From Flavobacteriales bacterium UBA4660 (GTDB lineage: Bacteria > Bacteroidota > Bacteroidia > Flavobacteriales_D > Sanyastnellaceae): a stretch of 6,827 nt of DNA. This document shows, piece by piece, positions 1 to 6,737 of the stretch. Each line of letters opens with the position of its first letter. Within the stretch, counting starts at the first letter, position 1. The stretch spans positions 2,566 to 9,392 of the forward strand of contig DHLU01000003.1 of the NCBI GenBank assembly GCA_002405435.1, given 5' to 3'. Both the position numbers and the translations under genes were made by a program. The notes under the pieces were generated by a model. It was not told the DNA's origin. It made no database searches and was given only the letters and a program-made list of their open reading frames with translations.

Positions 1-828
1 TCGCTGGGGAGGCAGGCGCTGCCCCTTGTGCCTAAAAAATATGCCAACTACCTGGTCAGTACCTCAGACCGGGCTGTGCTTGACTTTTACCGGGCGCGCA
101 CCCAGTTTCCGACCCTGGGCGACATCGGGCTGTATAACGTGGCGTATAATTTCGCCAACTATTTCGGAAACTTTCAGGGCGCGGTGACTACGGTAATGTC
201 ACCGATTCTCTACAAACTTTTTGCAGACAAGAGCCGCGAAGCCCCTGCACTCGTGCGCCAGATTACGCTGCTCTGGTTTCTGTTCAGTCTGGTGGCAGCT
301 TTTCTTGTTTGCCTCTGGACACGGGAGCTTGTGCAGTTTCTCTTTCCGAAGGCGGAATTTCACCACGCCTACACACTCGCGCCCTTGCTGATCATGGGCT
401 GGTGTCACAGGCCACTCAACGTCGCCCTGTTTGACGCTGCCATATTTCACGGAAAAAATACCCTGACGATGAAAGTAGTGCTGCTCGCCGGCATCTGCAA
501 CGTGCTGATGAACCTGGTGGCCATTCCCCTCTGGGGCGTTGAAGGCGCCATGTTTACCTCCTTCTTCACCTACATTATCCTGGGCTTTGTCGGGTTTTAT
601 ATGCCGCGCATCCGGAGCCTCAGCCGCGGAAACCACCGGCCCGAAATCCTGCTGGCACTGATGCTGCTAATGTCTTGCGCCGCCTATGCGGCCGTTGGCT
701 TACCTGTGGCCTGGCGCCTCGGCATCACAGCACTTTTCAGCCTGGGTGCCGCCGGGTGGTTTCTCACGCGCGGCAAAAAAGTCATCGCGAGCGTCAACCG
801 CATTCGCCTGAATAAGGAGCAGGCTTAG
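1..828 (+). CDS. Polysaccharide flippase (Wzx/MATE-like), 3' part only
   Basis: This is the C-terminal 275 residues of a multi-pass membrane protein. The reading frame is open to base 1, so the gene begins outside the window; the GTG at 28 is an internal valine, not a start. The part after a segment resembling LPLVPKKYANYLVSTSDR matches the middle of oligosaccharide flippases: a basic loop with an S-D-R motif, then a 'GLYNVAYN' segment and a helix ending in 'SPILYKLFADK'. About six hydrophobic segments follow, near residues 84-108, 120-145, 157-178, 180-204, 214-237 and 239-255 counted from base 1, and then a short basic tail. Flippases of this superfamily move undecaprenyl-linked glycan units from the inner to the outer face of the cytoplasmic membrane. 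The nearby neuB and glycosyltransferase genes support this role. The exact substrate cannot be read from sequence, and another MVF-type transporter is possible. It ends in TAG and faces the convergent protease gene. Confidence 0.8.
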   Translation, partial: SLGRQALPLVPKKYANYLVSTSDRAVLDFYRARTQFPTLGDIGLYNVAYNFANYFGNFQGAVTTVMSPILYKLFADKSREAPALVRQITLLWFLFSLVAAFLVCLWTRELVQFLFPKAEFHHAYTLAPLLIMGWCHRPLNVALFDAAIFHGKNTLTMKVVLLAGICNVLMNLVAIPLWGVEGAMFTSFFTYIILGFVGFYMPRIRSLSRGNHRPEILLALMLLMSCAAYAAVGLPVAWRLGITALFSLGAAGWFLTRGKKVIASVNRIRLNKEQA

Positions 829-864
829 CGAACCAGACGACACGCAAACACATCCGTCCTGAAT

Positions 865-896
865 AAAAAAAGGGCCGTGCGCGCGCACAGCCCTTT
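865..896 (-). terminator. Rho-independent terminator of the protease gene
   Basis: A near-perfect hairpin has arms 869-880 and 885-896. The seven outer pairs AAAGGGC/GCCCTTT are followed by one C-A mismatch, then GTGC/GCAC around a GCGC loop. The inner 12 bases (877-888) form a perfect palindrome. Seven A residues at 865-871 overlap the left arm and continue outside it, so a minus-strand transcript leaves the hairpin into a U-tract. This marks it as the terminator of the protease gene, whose stop codon lies 22 bases before the hairpin. On the plus strand the hairpin is followed by GCAAAATT, a poor U-tract, so termination of the flippase transcript here would be weaker. Confidence 0.85.
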
Positions 897-917
897 GCAA
901 AATTCTATCCGGAGAAA

Positions 918-2825
918 TTATTCCTTGAGTATCCTTACCGTTGCACTTCCCGACGCGGTTCTCAGCACGACAGTATAAAATCCGGAAGACCGTTGTTGGA
1001 GGTTTACCGAGGTCGTGTTTTCCCCTTCATCACAGGTAAACCGGGAAACATCAACGAGCTGACCGATCATGTCGTAAACCATAATCTCCACCGTAGCCAT
1101 TTCCGCAGCCACAAAAACAAGGTTTACCTTGTCAGTGGTCGGGTTCGGATAGGCCTGCACCAATGCTATATCCGAGCCGTCATCCAGGTCATTGCCATCG
1201 AGCCTGTAAGGGGTGTTTTTGCGGGCGGCACGGAGGATATAGCTGTCTGTTCCGCTTAAGGTACCATTGTAGCCGATCACTTTCACCTTGTAAGTGCCGA
1301 CTGGACCATTGTTGTACGTAATGGTCTCATTGGCGGTTCCGGCGTTCTGCGAACTGCCTACAAGCACCCCGGATGGGTTGTATAGGAAGATGTCGTAATC
1401 GGGGGGCACGCTGGTAAGGGTTACCCGGATGTGTCGCTGACTGCTGGTATTGCTAAAGGAGAACCAGTCATCATCAAAGGCCGGGCAGATAAAGGAAGAG
1501 ATATCCGTATTGACCGGGATAGCCGCGGCCTGCGTGGTTACGTCGTTCTCTTCATAATTGCTGTTGCAGGTGGCCGTGCATCCGGTCGTAGTGAAATTCG
1601 CCGACGCGGTAAAACCACTGCTGCCACCGCTGCACACAGTTTGCACCTGCCATTCATAGTTGCTGCAGGCCGCAAGTCCGGTAACCGCAAAAGTGTTTCC
1701 CGAGGCAGTTCCGTTAATCCAGGTCGTGGAGGTGGTGAGTTTGTAGCGAACATTGTAGCTGAGCGCTCCCGATACCGCTGCCCAGTTGAGCGTGGCTCCG
1801 GTATTGGTGATGCCTGATGTGCTCAGACCGGTGGCCGCTGCGCATGGATTGGCCACACCACAACCCCCTGAGGCAAGGAGGGAAGCACGGGCACCGCCGG
1901 CGGCAAACAAGGCCTGCATGCGCGCTGACTGCCCGTTGGAAAACATGTACATACAGGCATCATCGGTGTAATCCATGTAGTTCATAAACATGTCTCCGTT
2001 GGCTCCATTGCTGCAAGAAACCTGAGGGAATGCCGGACAGCCGTAGTTGGGGTCGGCCTGGTTGGGGGTATCGCTCACCAGGTCGCTGCCGGTGCATGCC
2101 GTGCCGTCATCACCCCAGATGTGGTAGAGATTGAGCCAGTGGCCCACTTCGTGGGTGGCCGTGCGGCCTTTGTTAAAAGGAGGCGTAGCTGTGCCCGTAG
2201 TGCCGAAATACTGGAAGTCGACTACGACCCCGTCTGTAGAGGCAGCACCTCCGGGAAACTGCGCATAACCAAGAATACCACCGGCAATGTCGCATACCCA
2301 GATGTTGAGGTAATTTGAGGCGGGCCAGGCATCGCTGCCCCCGGTTGAATTAAACTTCACATTGTTGGTCGAAGTCGAAAACGAAGTCACTGTTGTGCTT
2401 TTACGGATGACGCCCGAAGTGGCAGCGCCTGTCGGGCTCACGGTGGCCAGGCAAAAGGAAATATCCACGTCGGCTACAAGACCCTGAAAGGCGGAAGGGG
2501 TGTTGGGCCAGTCCGAATTCAGCTTGTTGAAGTCGTTGTTGAGTACTGTAATCTGCGAGGCGATCTGGGCATCGCTGATGTTTTCTGTGGCCGTGTTGTA
2601 CACCACATGCACCACCACGGGAATGGTGACGATGTTTCGCTCGCCCGTGCCATTGGTGGCAATCCAGTGCTGGGTGAATTCTTCGATGTTCTGAAGGTTT
2701 TGTTCGTACAAAGGATCGGCTTCAAACATGCTGTGCATGTATTCGGTGGTGCCGCAGTTACGCTGAGCCACCAACTGGGCGGCCGCTGCAATAAAAAACA
2801 ACGCAAGGATGTAAATTTTTTTCAT
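918..2825 (-). CDS. Secreted M43-family zinc metalloprotease with T9SS sorting domain
   Basis: A 635-residue exported protease. Residues 1-20 are a signal peptide (MKK, hydrophobic core, likely cleavage at A20/Q21), followed by a short pro-region. The M43 (cytophagalysin/pappalysin) catalytic domain spans about 67-320. It carries HEVGHWLNLYH, with zinc ligands His225, His229 and His235 and catalytic Glu226, and the family's Met-turn region NYMDYTDD with Met284. Next come a fibronectin-III-like domain (about 328-414), a PPC pre-peptidase C-terminal domain (about 423-533, opening NSNYEEND) and a type A T9SS sorting domain (about 553-635, with YPNPTTDKVNL, a 'VYDMIGQLV' strand and a terminal 'GFYTVVLRT...VRILKE' block). 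The protein should pass the inner membrane by Sec and the outer membrane by T9SS, then be released or surface-anchored. The 15 cysteines fit an extracytoplasmic, disulfide-bonded protein. The ATG start is fixed by the signal peptide. Substrate specificity cannot be predicted. The gene is inverted relative to the glycan genes on both sides. Confidence 0.95.
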   Translation of the reverse strand: MKKIYILALFFIAAAAQLVAQRNCGTTEYMHSMFEADPLYEQNLQNIEEFTQHWIATNGTGERNIVTIPVVVHVVYNTATENISDAQIASQITVLNNDFNKLNSDWPNTPSAFQGLVADVDISFCLATVSPTGAATSGVIRKSTTVTSFSTSTNNVKFNSTGGSDAWPASNYLNIWVCDIAGGILGYAQFPGGAASTDGVVVDFQYFGTTGTATPPFNKGRTATHEVGHWLNLYHIWGDDGTACTGSDLVSDTPNQADPNYGCPAFPQVSCSNGANGDMFMNYMDYTDDACMYMFSNGQSARMQALFAAGGARASLLASGGCGVANPCAAATGLSTSGITNTGATLNWAAVSGALSYNVRYKLTTSTTWINGTASGNTFAVTGLAACSNYEWQVQTVCSGGSSGFTASANFTTTGCTATCNSNYEENDVTTQAAAIPVNTDISSFICPAFDDDWFSFSNTSSQRHIRVTLTSVPPDYDIFLYNPSGVLVGSSQNAGTANETITYNNGPVGTYKVKVIGYNGTLSGTDSYILRAARKNTPYRLDGNDLDDGSDIALVQAYPNPTTDKVNLVFVAAEMATVEIMVYDMIGQLVDVSRFTCDEGENTTSVNLQQRSSGFYTVVLRTASGSATVRILKE

Positions 2826-2858
2826 GATAAGGTGCAGTTTTGGTTTTTATTGAAGAGA

Positions 2859-2890
2859 TAAAGATAACAGAAGCAGGCCGAGCAGACAAA
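2859..2890 (-). promoter_or_regulatory. Candidate Bacteroidota-type promoter for the protease
   Basis: Read on the minus strand, TTTG (2890-2887) is followed by a 20-base spacer and TATCTTTA (2866-2859). This fits the Bacteroidota TTG-N17-23-TAnnTTTG layout, with one mismatch in the last base of the -7 element. Transcription would start near 2853-2856, giving a leader of roughly 30 bases before the ATG at 2825. An alternative -7 element, TAATTTTG at 2894-2887, matches perfectly but has no TTTG at the right distance upstream. The leader is A-rich and lacks a Shine-Dalgarno sequence, as is usual in this phylum. Confidence 0.45.
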
Positions 2891-2942
2891 ATTATTAATC
2901 GTGCATATCATTATTTTCAGCGGCCCTTTCGGGGTATTCATA

Positions 2943-2973
2943 TTGGGTGCGAGGCCGGGCAGGCCTACATTCG
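2943..2973 (+). promoter_or_regulatory. Weak candidate promoter for the neuB operon
   Basis: On the plus strand TTG (2943-2945) is followed by 20 bases and TACATTCG (2966-2973), a 7 of 8 match to the Bacteroidota -7 consensus TAnnTTTG. Transcription would start near 2978-2980. That is at the first candidate ATG (2978), so this promoter would favour translation from the second ATG at 2996, or a leaderless message. A chance match is quite possible. Confidence 0.25.
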
Positions 2974-2977
2974 CCCC

Positions 2978-4036
2978 ATGAATTTCAGAGAATTTATGGC
3001 GGGCCATGACCCGCACGTGTTGCGCAGGCCCTACATTATCGCGGAAGCCGGCGTGAACCATGAGGGCAGTATAGAGCTCGCCAAACGCCTGATTGAGGAG
3101 GCCGCAGCGGGCGGCGCGCATGCCATCAAATTTCAAACCTACAAGGCAGAGACCATCGCCAGCAAAGACAGTCCTTCCTACTGGGACCTTAGCAAGGAGC
3201 CCACCACGTCGCAGTTTGAACTCTTCAGGAAGTACGATAAATTCTGGAAAAAAGAATTCGAAGCACTGGCGCGTGTATGTGAATCTGCAGGTATCGCTTT
3301 TATGAGCACACCTTTTGATGCCGAGAGTGCGCATTTTCTGAATCCGCTGATGGATACCTACAAAATTTCCAGCAGTGACATTACCAACCTGCCTTTTATT
3401 GAATTGATGTGTTCGTTTGGCAAACCGGTTGTGTTGTCTACAGGTGCCTCCTACAAGTGGGAAGTTATGCAAGCGGTGGAAACCATCAACCGCTTCGGCA
3501 ACCCGCTCTGCCTGATGCTCAGTGTGCTCAACTATCCGACGGAAAACCGCAACGCCCACCTGGGCATGATTCGCGACCTCATACGCAGCTTTCCCGATGC
3601 GGTGCCCGGCTACAGCGACCACACACTGCCGGATGACATGCACAACCTTGAGACCACTGTATTGCTTGGTGCTGCCGTGCTTGAAAAGCACTTTACCCAC
3701 GACAAAACCCTGCCCGGAAACGACCATTACCACGCCATGGACAAGGCTGATCTTCGCCATTTTCACAACCGGCTTGACAGGACCTTCATGCTGCTCGGCA
3801 GCTATACCCTTACCGCCCTGCCTGAAGAGGCGCCTGCGCGCGCGCATGCCCGCAGAAGCCTGGTGGCTGCCAAACCTATTGCCGCCGGACAGGTGATACG
3901 CAGCGAAGACCTCACGTGGAAGCGCCCTGCCAGCGGCATATCGCCAAAAGACATCGACCAGGTAACCGGACGACCGGCCGCCAGGGATATTGCGGAAGAT
4001 GAAGTGATGAAATGGGACATGATCCGTTTTTCATGA
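2978..4036 (+). CDS. neuB: NeuB-family nonulosonic acid (sialic-like) synthase
   Basis: A 352-residue cytoplasmic enzyme of the NeuB family, which condenses phosphoenolpyruvate with a six-carbon N-acyl aminosugar to form a nine-carbon nonulosonic acid (sialic, legionaminic or pseudaminic type). The TIM-barrel domain (about 17-280) shows the family signatures in order: EAGVNHEG (23-30), KFQTYKAE (51-58), STPFD (110-114), KISSSD (129-134), TGAS (155-158), GYSDHT (211-216), EKHFT (236-240) and PGNDH (246-250). His215 and His238 are in the places of the two metal-binding histidines of the family. A C-terminal SAF/antifreeze-like domain (about 292-352) has ARRSLVA and the 'RPASGISP' segment that caps the partner active site in NeuB dimers. 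Length is normal (about 345-350). The frame extends upstream to a TTG at 2840, but that stretch is unlike the family; ATG 2978 or 2996 (346 residues) are the credible starts. It is first in a coupled operon. The exact sugar made cannot be decided. Confidence 0.92.
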   Translation: MNFREFMAGHDPHVLRRPYIIAEAGVNHEGSIELAKRLIEEAAAGGAHAIKFQTYKAETIASKDSPSYWDLSKEPTTSQFELFRKYDKFWKKEFEALARVCESAGIAFMSTPFDAESAHFLNPLMDTYKISSSDITNLPFIELMCSFGKPVVLSTGASYKWEVMQAVETINRFGNPLCLMLSVLNYPTENRNAHLGMIRDLIRSFPDAVPGYSDHTLPDDMHNLETTVLLGAAVLEKHFTHDKTLPGNDHYHAMDKADLRHFHNRLDRTFMLLGSYTLTALPEEAPARAHARRSLVAAKPIAAGQVIRSEDLTWKRPASGISPKDIDQVTGRPAARDIAEDEVMKWDMIRFS

Positions 4037-5328
4037 TTGAAGAACTCGAAAAATATTTTGACCGCCTATGGCCGATATGCCGGAGCATCACGGGAGATGG
4101 CCTGCGCGCCTCATACAACATCCTGCAGGAACTGGTTCCGCTCACCCTGACGGAAGTACCCTCGGGCACACGGGTGCTGGACTGGGAAGTACCACGTGAA
4201 TGGAATATCCGCACTGGCTGGATAGAAACGCCCGACGGAAAAAGAGTAGCGCAATTCAGCGACAACAACCTGCATGTTGTCAATTATTCGGCACCGGTAG
4301 ATGCCATTGTGGATTATGATACCCTGAAAAAACATGTACATACCCACCCTCCCCTTCCCGGTGCGGTACCTTATGTCACATCTTACTATGCCGAGCGCTG
4401 GGGGTTTTGTATGAGTCAGTCGGAGTGGGACCAGCTTCCGCCCGAAGGCAACTACCGGGTCTTCATCGACGCCACGCTGAAGGCGGGTTCGCTGACCTAT
4501 GGCCAGTGTGTGCTTCCGGGGGCTTCTCAGGATGAGGTGCTTTTTTCCACCTACCTGTGTCACCCGTCGATGGCCAACAACGAGCTATCGGGTCCGCTCG
4601 CCCTGGCCATGCTGTACCGGCAGATCGCAGCCATGCCTTCACGCCACTACACATACCGTTTTATCATAGCGCCAGAAACGATTGGCGTCATCGCCCTGCT
4701 GGCTGCACACGGAACGCACCTGCGCGCCCACACGGTGGCGGGTTATGTTATGACTTGCTGCGGCGACCCGGGCGCTTTTACCTACAAATGCTCAAAACAT
4801 AAAAACAGCCTGGCCGACCGCGCAGCCCGTCATGTGCTCCAGCACCGGTATTCCGGAGCCCGCGTCGTGCCTTTTGCCGTCGGCGGCAGTGACGAAAGGC
4901 AATACTGCTCGCCGGGGTTCAACCTCCCGGTCGGCTCCCTGATGCGTACCCCCTATCAGCAATACCCCGAATACCATACCTCACTTGACAACAAGAACCT
5001 GGTTTCCTTTGATGCGCTTGCCGAAACCGTTAAGGCCTACACCGATATCGCGCGCCTGCTGGAATTAAACCGGATGTACCGCTGCACGGTGCAATACGGA
5101 GAGCCCAACATGGGTCGCCGCGGGTTATACCCGTCCAGCGCCGAGCCCGCCATGGCGCGTGAAGAACTGCACCGAATGATGCACCTCCTTTCATGGGCTG
5201 ATGGCACACGGGACCTGCTCGAAATTGCCGAAGAAAGACCCTGCGATGCCCTTGCGCTGGAGCCTGCCCTGCGGGCGTGCATGCACACGGGGCTGCTGGA
5301 AACCCTGCCTGTACCGAAGACCGCATGA
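4033..5328 (+). CDS. COG4310/DUF4910 protein with aminopeptidase-like and winged-helix domains
   Basis: A 431-residue protein recognised as the DUF4910/DUF2172 family (COG4310, aminopeptidase-like), often found in polysaccharide loci and without an established reaction known to me. The N terminus 'YFDRLWPICRSITGDG' is the family hallmark. An M28-like domain is interrupted by an inserted DUF2172 segment (about 43-125) and carries CHPSMANNELSG (176-187), PETIG (214-218), GGSDERQY (284-291) and EYHTSLDN (313-320). His177, Glu215, Asp287 and His315 are candidate metal or catalytic residues. The C terminus (about 355-431) is a winged-helix-like domain preceded by 'GEPNMGRRGLYP'. No signal peptide is seen, so it is probably cytoplasmic. 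The frame also has an ATG at 4012, but ATG 4033 makes an exact ATGA overlap with the neuB stop and starts right before the conserved region. A hydrolytic step on a sugar substituent is an inference from context; a peptidase is the other reading. Confidence 0.85.
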   Translation: MIEELEKYFDRLWPICRSITGDGLRASYNILQELVPLTLTEVPSGTRVLDWEVPREWNIRTGWIETPDGKRVAQFSDNNLHVVNYSAPVDAIVDYDTLKKHVHTHPPLPGAVPYVTSYYAERWGFCMSQSEWDQLPPEGNYRVFIDATLKAGSLTYGQCVLPGASQDEVLFSTYLCHPSMANNELSGPLALAMLYRQIAAMPSRHYTYRFIIAPETIGVIALLAAHGTHLRAHTVAGYVMTCCGDPGAFTYKCSKHKNSLADRAARHVLQHRYSGARVVPFAVGGSDERQYCSPGFNLPVGSLMRTPYQQYPEYHTSLDNKNLVSFDALAETVKAYTDIARLLELNRMYRCTVQYGEPNMGRRGLYPSSAEPAMAREELHRMMHLLSWADGTRDLLEIAEERPCDALALEPALRACMHTGLLETLPVPKTA

Positions 5329-6737
5329 ATTCCGCCCATGCTGACAGCCGGGGCGAACATACCCCCTACTCGCAGTTAAACGCCCTGCTTGCAAGCCGGC
5401 TCTCAGACGCCCGAATCTACACGTCCGGAGAATGGTGTTTCCTCAAGCCCATGCAGCAGGCCCTTCACCATGCGAGCGGGCAGATGACACACAAGTTACT
5501 TCGCCACTATTTCGGACTGCCGGTATGGGCCTTCCGCGCCCTGCACTGGATTAAAGGCGGAGCAGCACCGCATCATGCGCTTAAGGAGACCGTGGTGATG
5601 GAACTGTGCAGGATTGTGGAAAACAGCCAGGGCGAAAAAAAATCCATGTACTTCGCGCGCATCCTGTCTTGCCTCGACCGCAACCGCGTAACCGTTGTCG
5701 CCGGCAAAACGGGTTGCGACTGCCCCCATGACGGGGTGCTCGACGCTGCTGCGCCCCTCCCGAAGCGCATGAGCCGGACTGAGGTCAGCATGCTCCGCCA
5801 TTGCCGACAGTGCCTGCGTCAGGTGAAGGAGAGCGGCCAGTTCAGCCGGGAAGAGTATCGCTACATCGCCACCGCATTGCACGTGTTTTTTAACGCTTTC
5901 AGGCGCTACTGGCATTTCTTTCGCGACCAGCCGGTCAAGACGTGCCTCTTTGCCCCGCATTACCTCAACGAAGGTCTGATCGCTGCACTGCGTGTGCTGG
6001 GCATCAAATCGGTAGAAATCCAGCATGGGCTGATTGCCGCCAACGACTACTATTATGTCTATCCTGCTTTCGTGGAAAAGATCCGCCACATGGCGATGTT
6101 CCCCGACCGCATCCTGGTCTACGGCCCCTACTGGAAGCGGGTGCTGATGCGCGGGTTTGAATTCGCGCCCGGTCAGGTAGCTATAGGCGGCGATTACCTC
6201 TACCACGAAAGCACTGAGCTCACGGCGGCCGCCGACAAAGAGCCCCTGATCCTGATTGCCGCACAGAAGAACATCTGGAAGCCTTATGTCTCCTACGTGC
6301 GCTGGCTTGTGCCCTTTCTCCGGCAATACCACCCCGAATGGAAGGTGGCGGTCAAGCTGCATCCGCTGGAAAAAAATGTGGACGCTTACGAAGCGCTCAG
6401 GCCACTCGGTGTCGAGTTGCACGGCAGGGGAAGCGCACTCGACAATCTGCTTCAACGGTGCAGTATTCAAATAACCATTTACAGCACAACGTTGTACGAT
6501 GCCCTGGGTTTTGGCGTGCTCAACCTGAGCCTTCAGGACACCAGCGACTATGCCGATTACGCCGCCGATATGGTGCGCGAGGGAATTGCCTTGCCCCTTA
6601 AGCCTGGTGAAGATCCCGTGGCCTTGTGGTTGCAGCGCGGATCAAGCAGTGTGCTGGAGCGGAGTGAGGTCTATGCCCCCTTCGACAACCGGGCCTTTCA
6701 GGCTCTGCAGGCTTCTGCTGCCGGCAAACAGGCCTGA
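5325..6737 (+). CDS. Putative GT-B-like glycosyltransferase for surface glycan
   Basis: A 470-residue protein, probably cytoplasmic or peripheral at the inner membrane, with no signal peptide. The N-terminal half (1-200) is not recognised; it is basic and carries several Cys and His residues. The C-terminal half looks like a GT-B glycosyltransferase: 'FAPHYLNEGLIAALRVLGI' leads to EIQHG (231-235), then 'ILVYGPYWK' (263-271), a strand 'LILIAAQ' opening the second Rossmann-like half (308-314), KLHPLE (344-349) and IYSTTLYDALGFG (385-397). The QHG, KLHP and STT motifs recur in bacterial surface-polysaccharide transferases; HP and Ser/Thr motifs also mark several bacterial sialyltransferase families, although no clear D/E-D/E-G motif is visible. 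With neuB two genes upstream, a nonulosonic acid transferase is an attractive inference; transfer of another sugar is equally allowed. ATG 5325 overlaps the previous stop as ATGA; the frame extends to a GTG at 5277 with no support. Confidence 0.7.
   Translation: MNSAHADSRGEHTPYSQLNALLASRLSDARIYTSGEWCFLKPMQQALHHASGQMTHKLLRHYFGLPVWAFRALHWIKGGAAPHHALKETVVMELCRIVENSQGEKKSMYFARILSCLDRNRVTVVAGKTGCDCPHDGVLDAAAPLPKRMSRTEVSMLRHCRQCLRQVKESGQFSREEYRYIATALHVFFNAFRRYWHFFRDQPVKTCLFAPHYLNEGLIAALRVLGIKSVEIQHGLIAANDYYYVYPAFVEKIRHMAMFPDRILVYGPYWKRVLMRGFEFAPGQVAIGGDYLYHESTELTAAADKEPLILIAAQKNIWKPYVSYVRWLVPFLRQYHPEWKVAVKLHPLEKNVDAYEALRPLGVELHGRGSALDNLLQRCSIQITIYSTTLYDALGFGVLNLSLQDTSDYADYAADMVREGIALPLKPGEDPVALWLQRGSSSVLERSEVYAPFDNRAFQALQASAAGKQA

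Noticed and set aside
918..2825. Bacteroidota O-glycosylation sequons (D-S/T-A/I/L/V/M/T) in the protease linking it to the glycan locus
   Set aside because: The only D-S or D-T pairs found are followed by Pro (253-254) and Tyr (527-528), so no sequon is present.
2840..2977. N-terminal extension of neuB from a TTG codon
   Set aside because: The 46 extra residues have no counterpart in NeuB proteins, and this region carries the promoter candidates of the divergent protease.
2822..3847. Long open frame of 341 codons on the minus strand opposite neuB
   Set aside because: It is antisense to a clear NeuB coding region with all family motifs, its translation resembles no family, and it is explained by codon bias in GC-rich DNA.
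3835..3849. Alternating TGCGCGCGCGCATGC run inside neuB, similar to the terminator core, possible Z-DNA or repeat
   Set aside because: It encodes ordinary residues in a GC-rich linker before the SAF domain; the likeness to the 877-888 palindrome is short and probably chance.
5277..5324. GTG start giving the glycosyltransferase 16 more residues
   Set aside because: The ATG at 5325 forms an exact ATGA overlap identical in form to the preceding junction, which is the stronger start.
5496..6470. Open frame of 324 codons on the minus strand opposite the glycosyltransferase
   Set aside because: The plus-strand frame has recognisable GT-B-like motifs and coupling to its upstream neighbour; the antisense translation shows no domain or signal.
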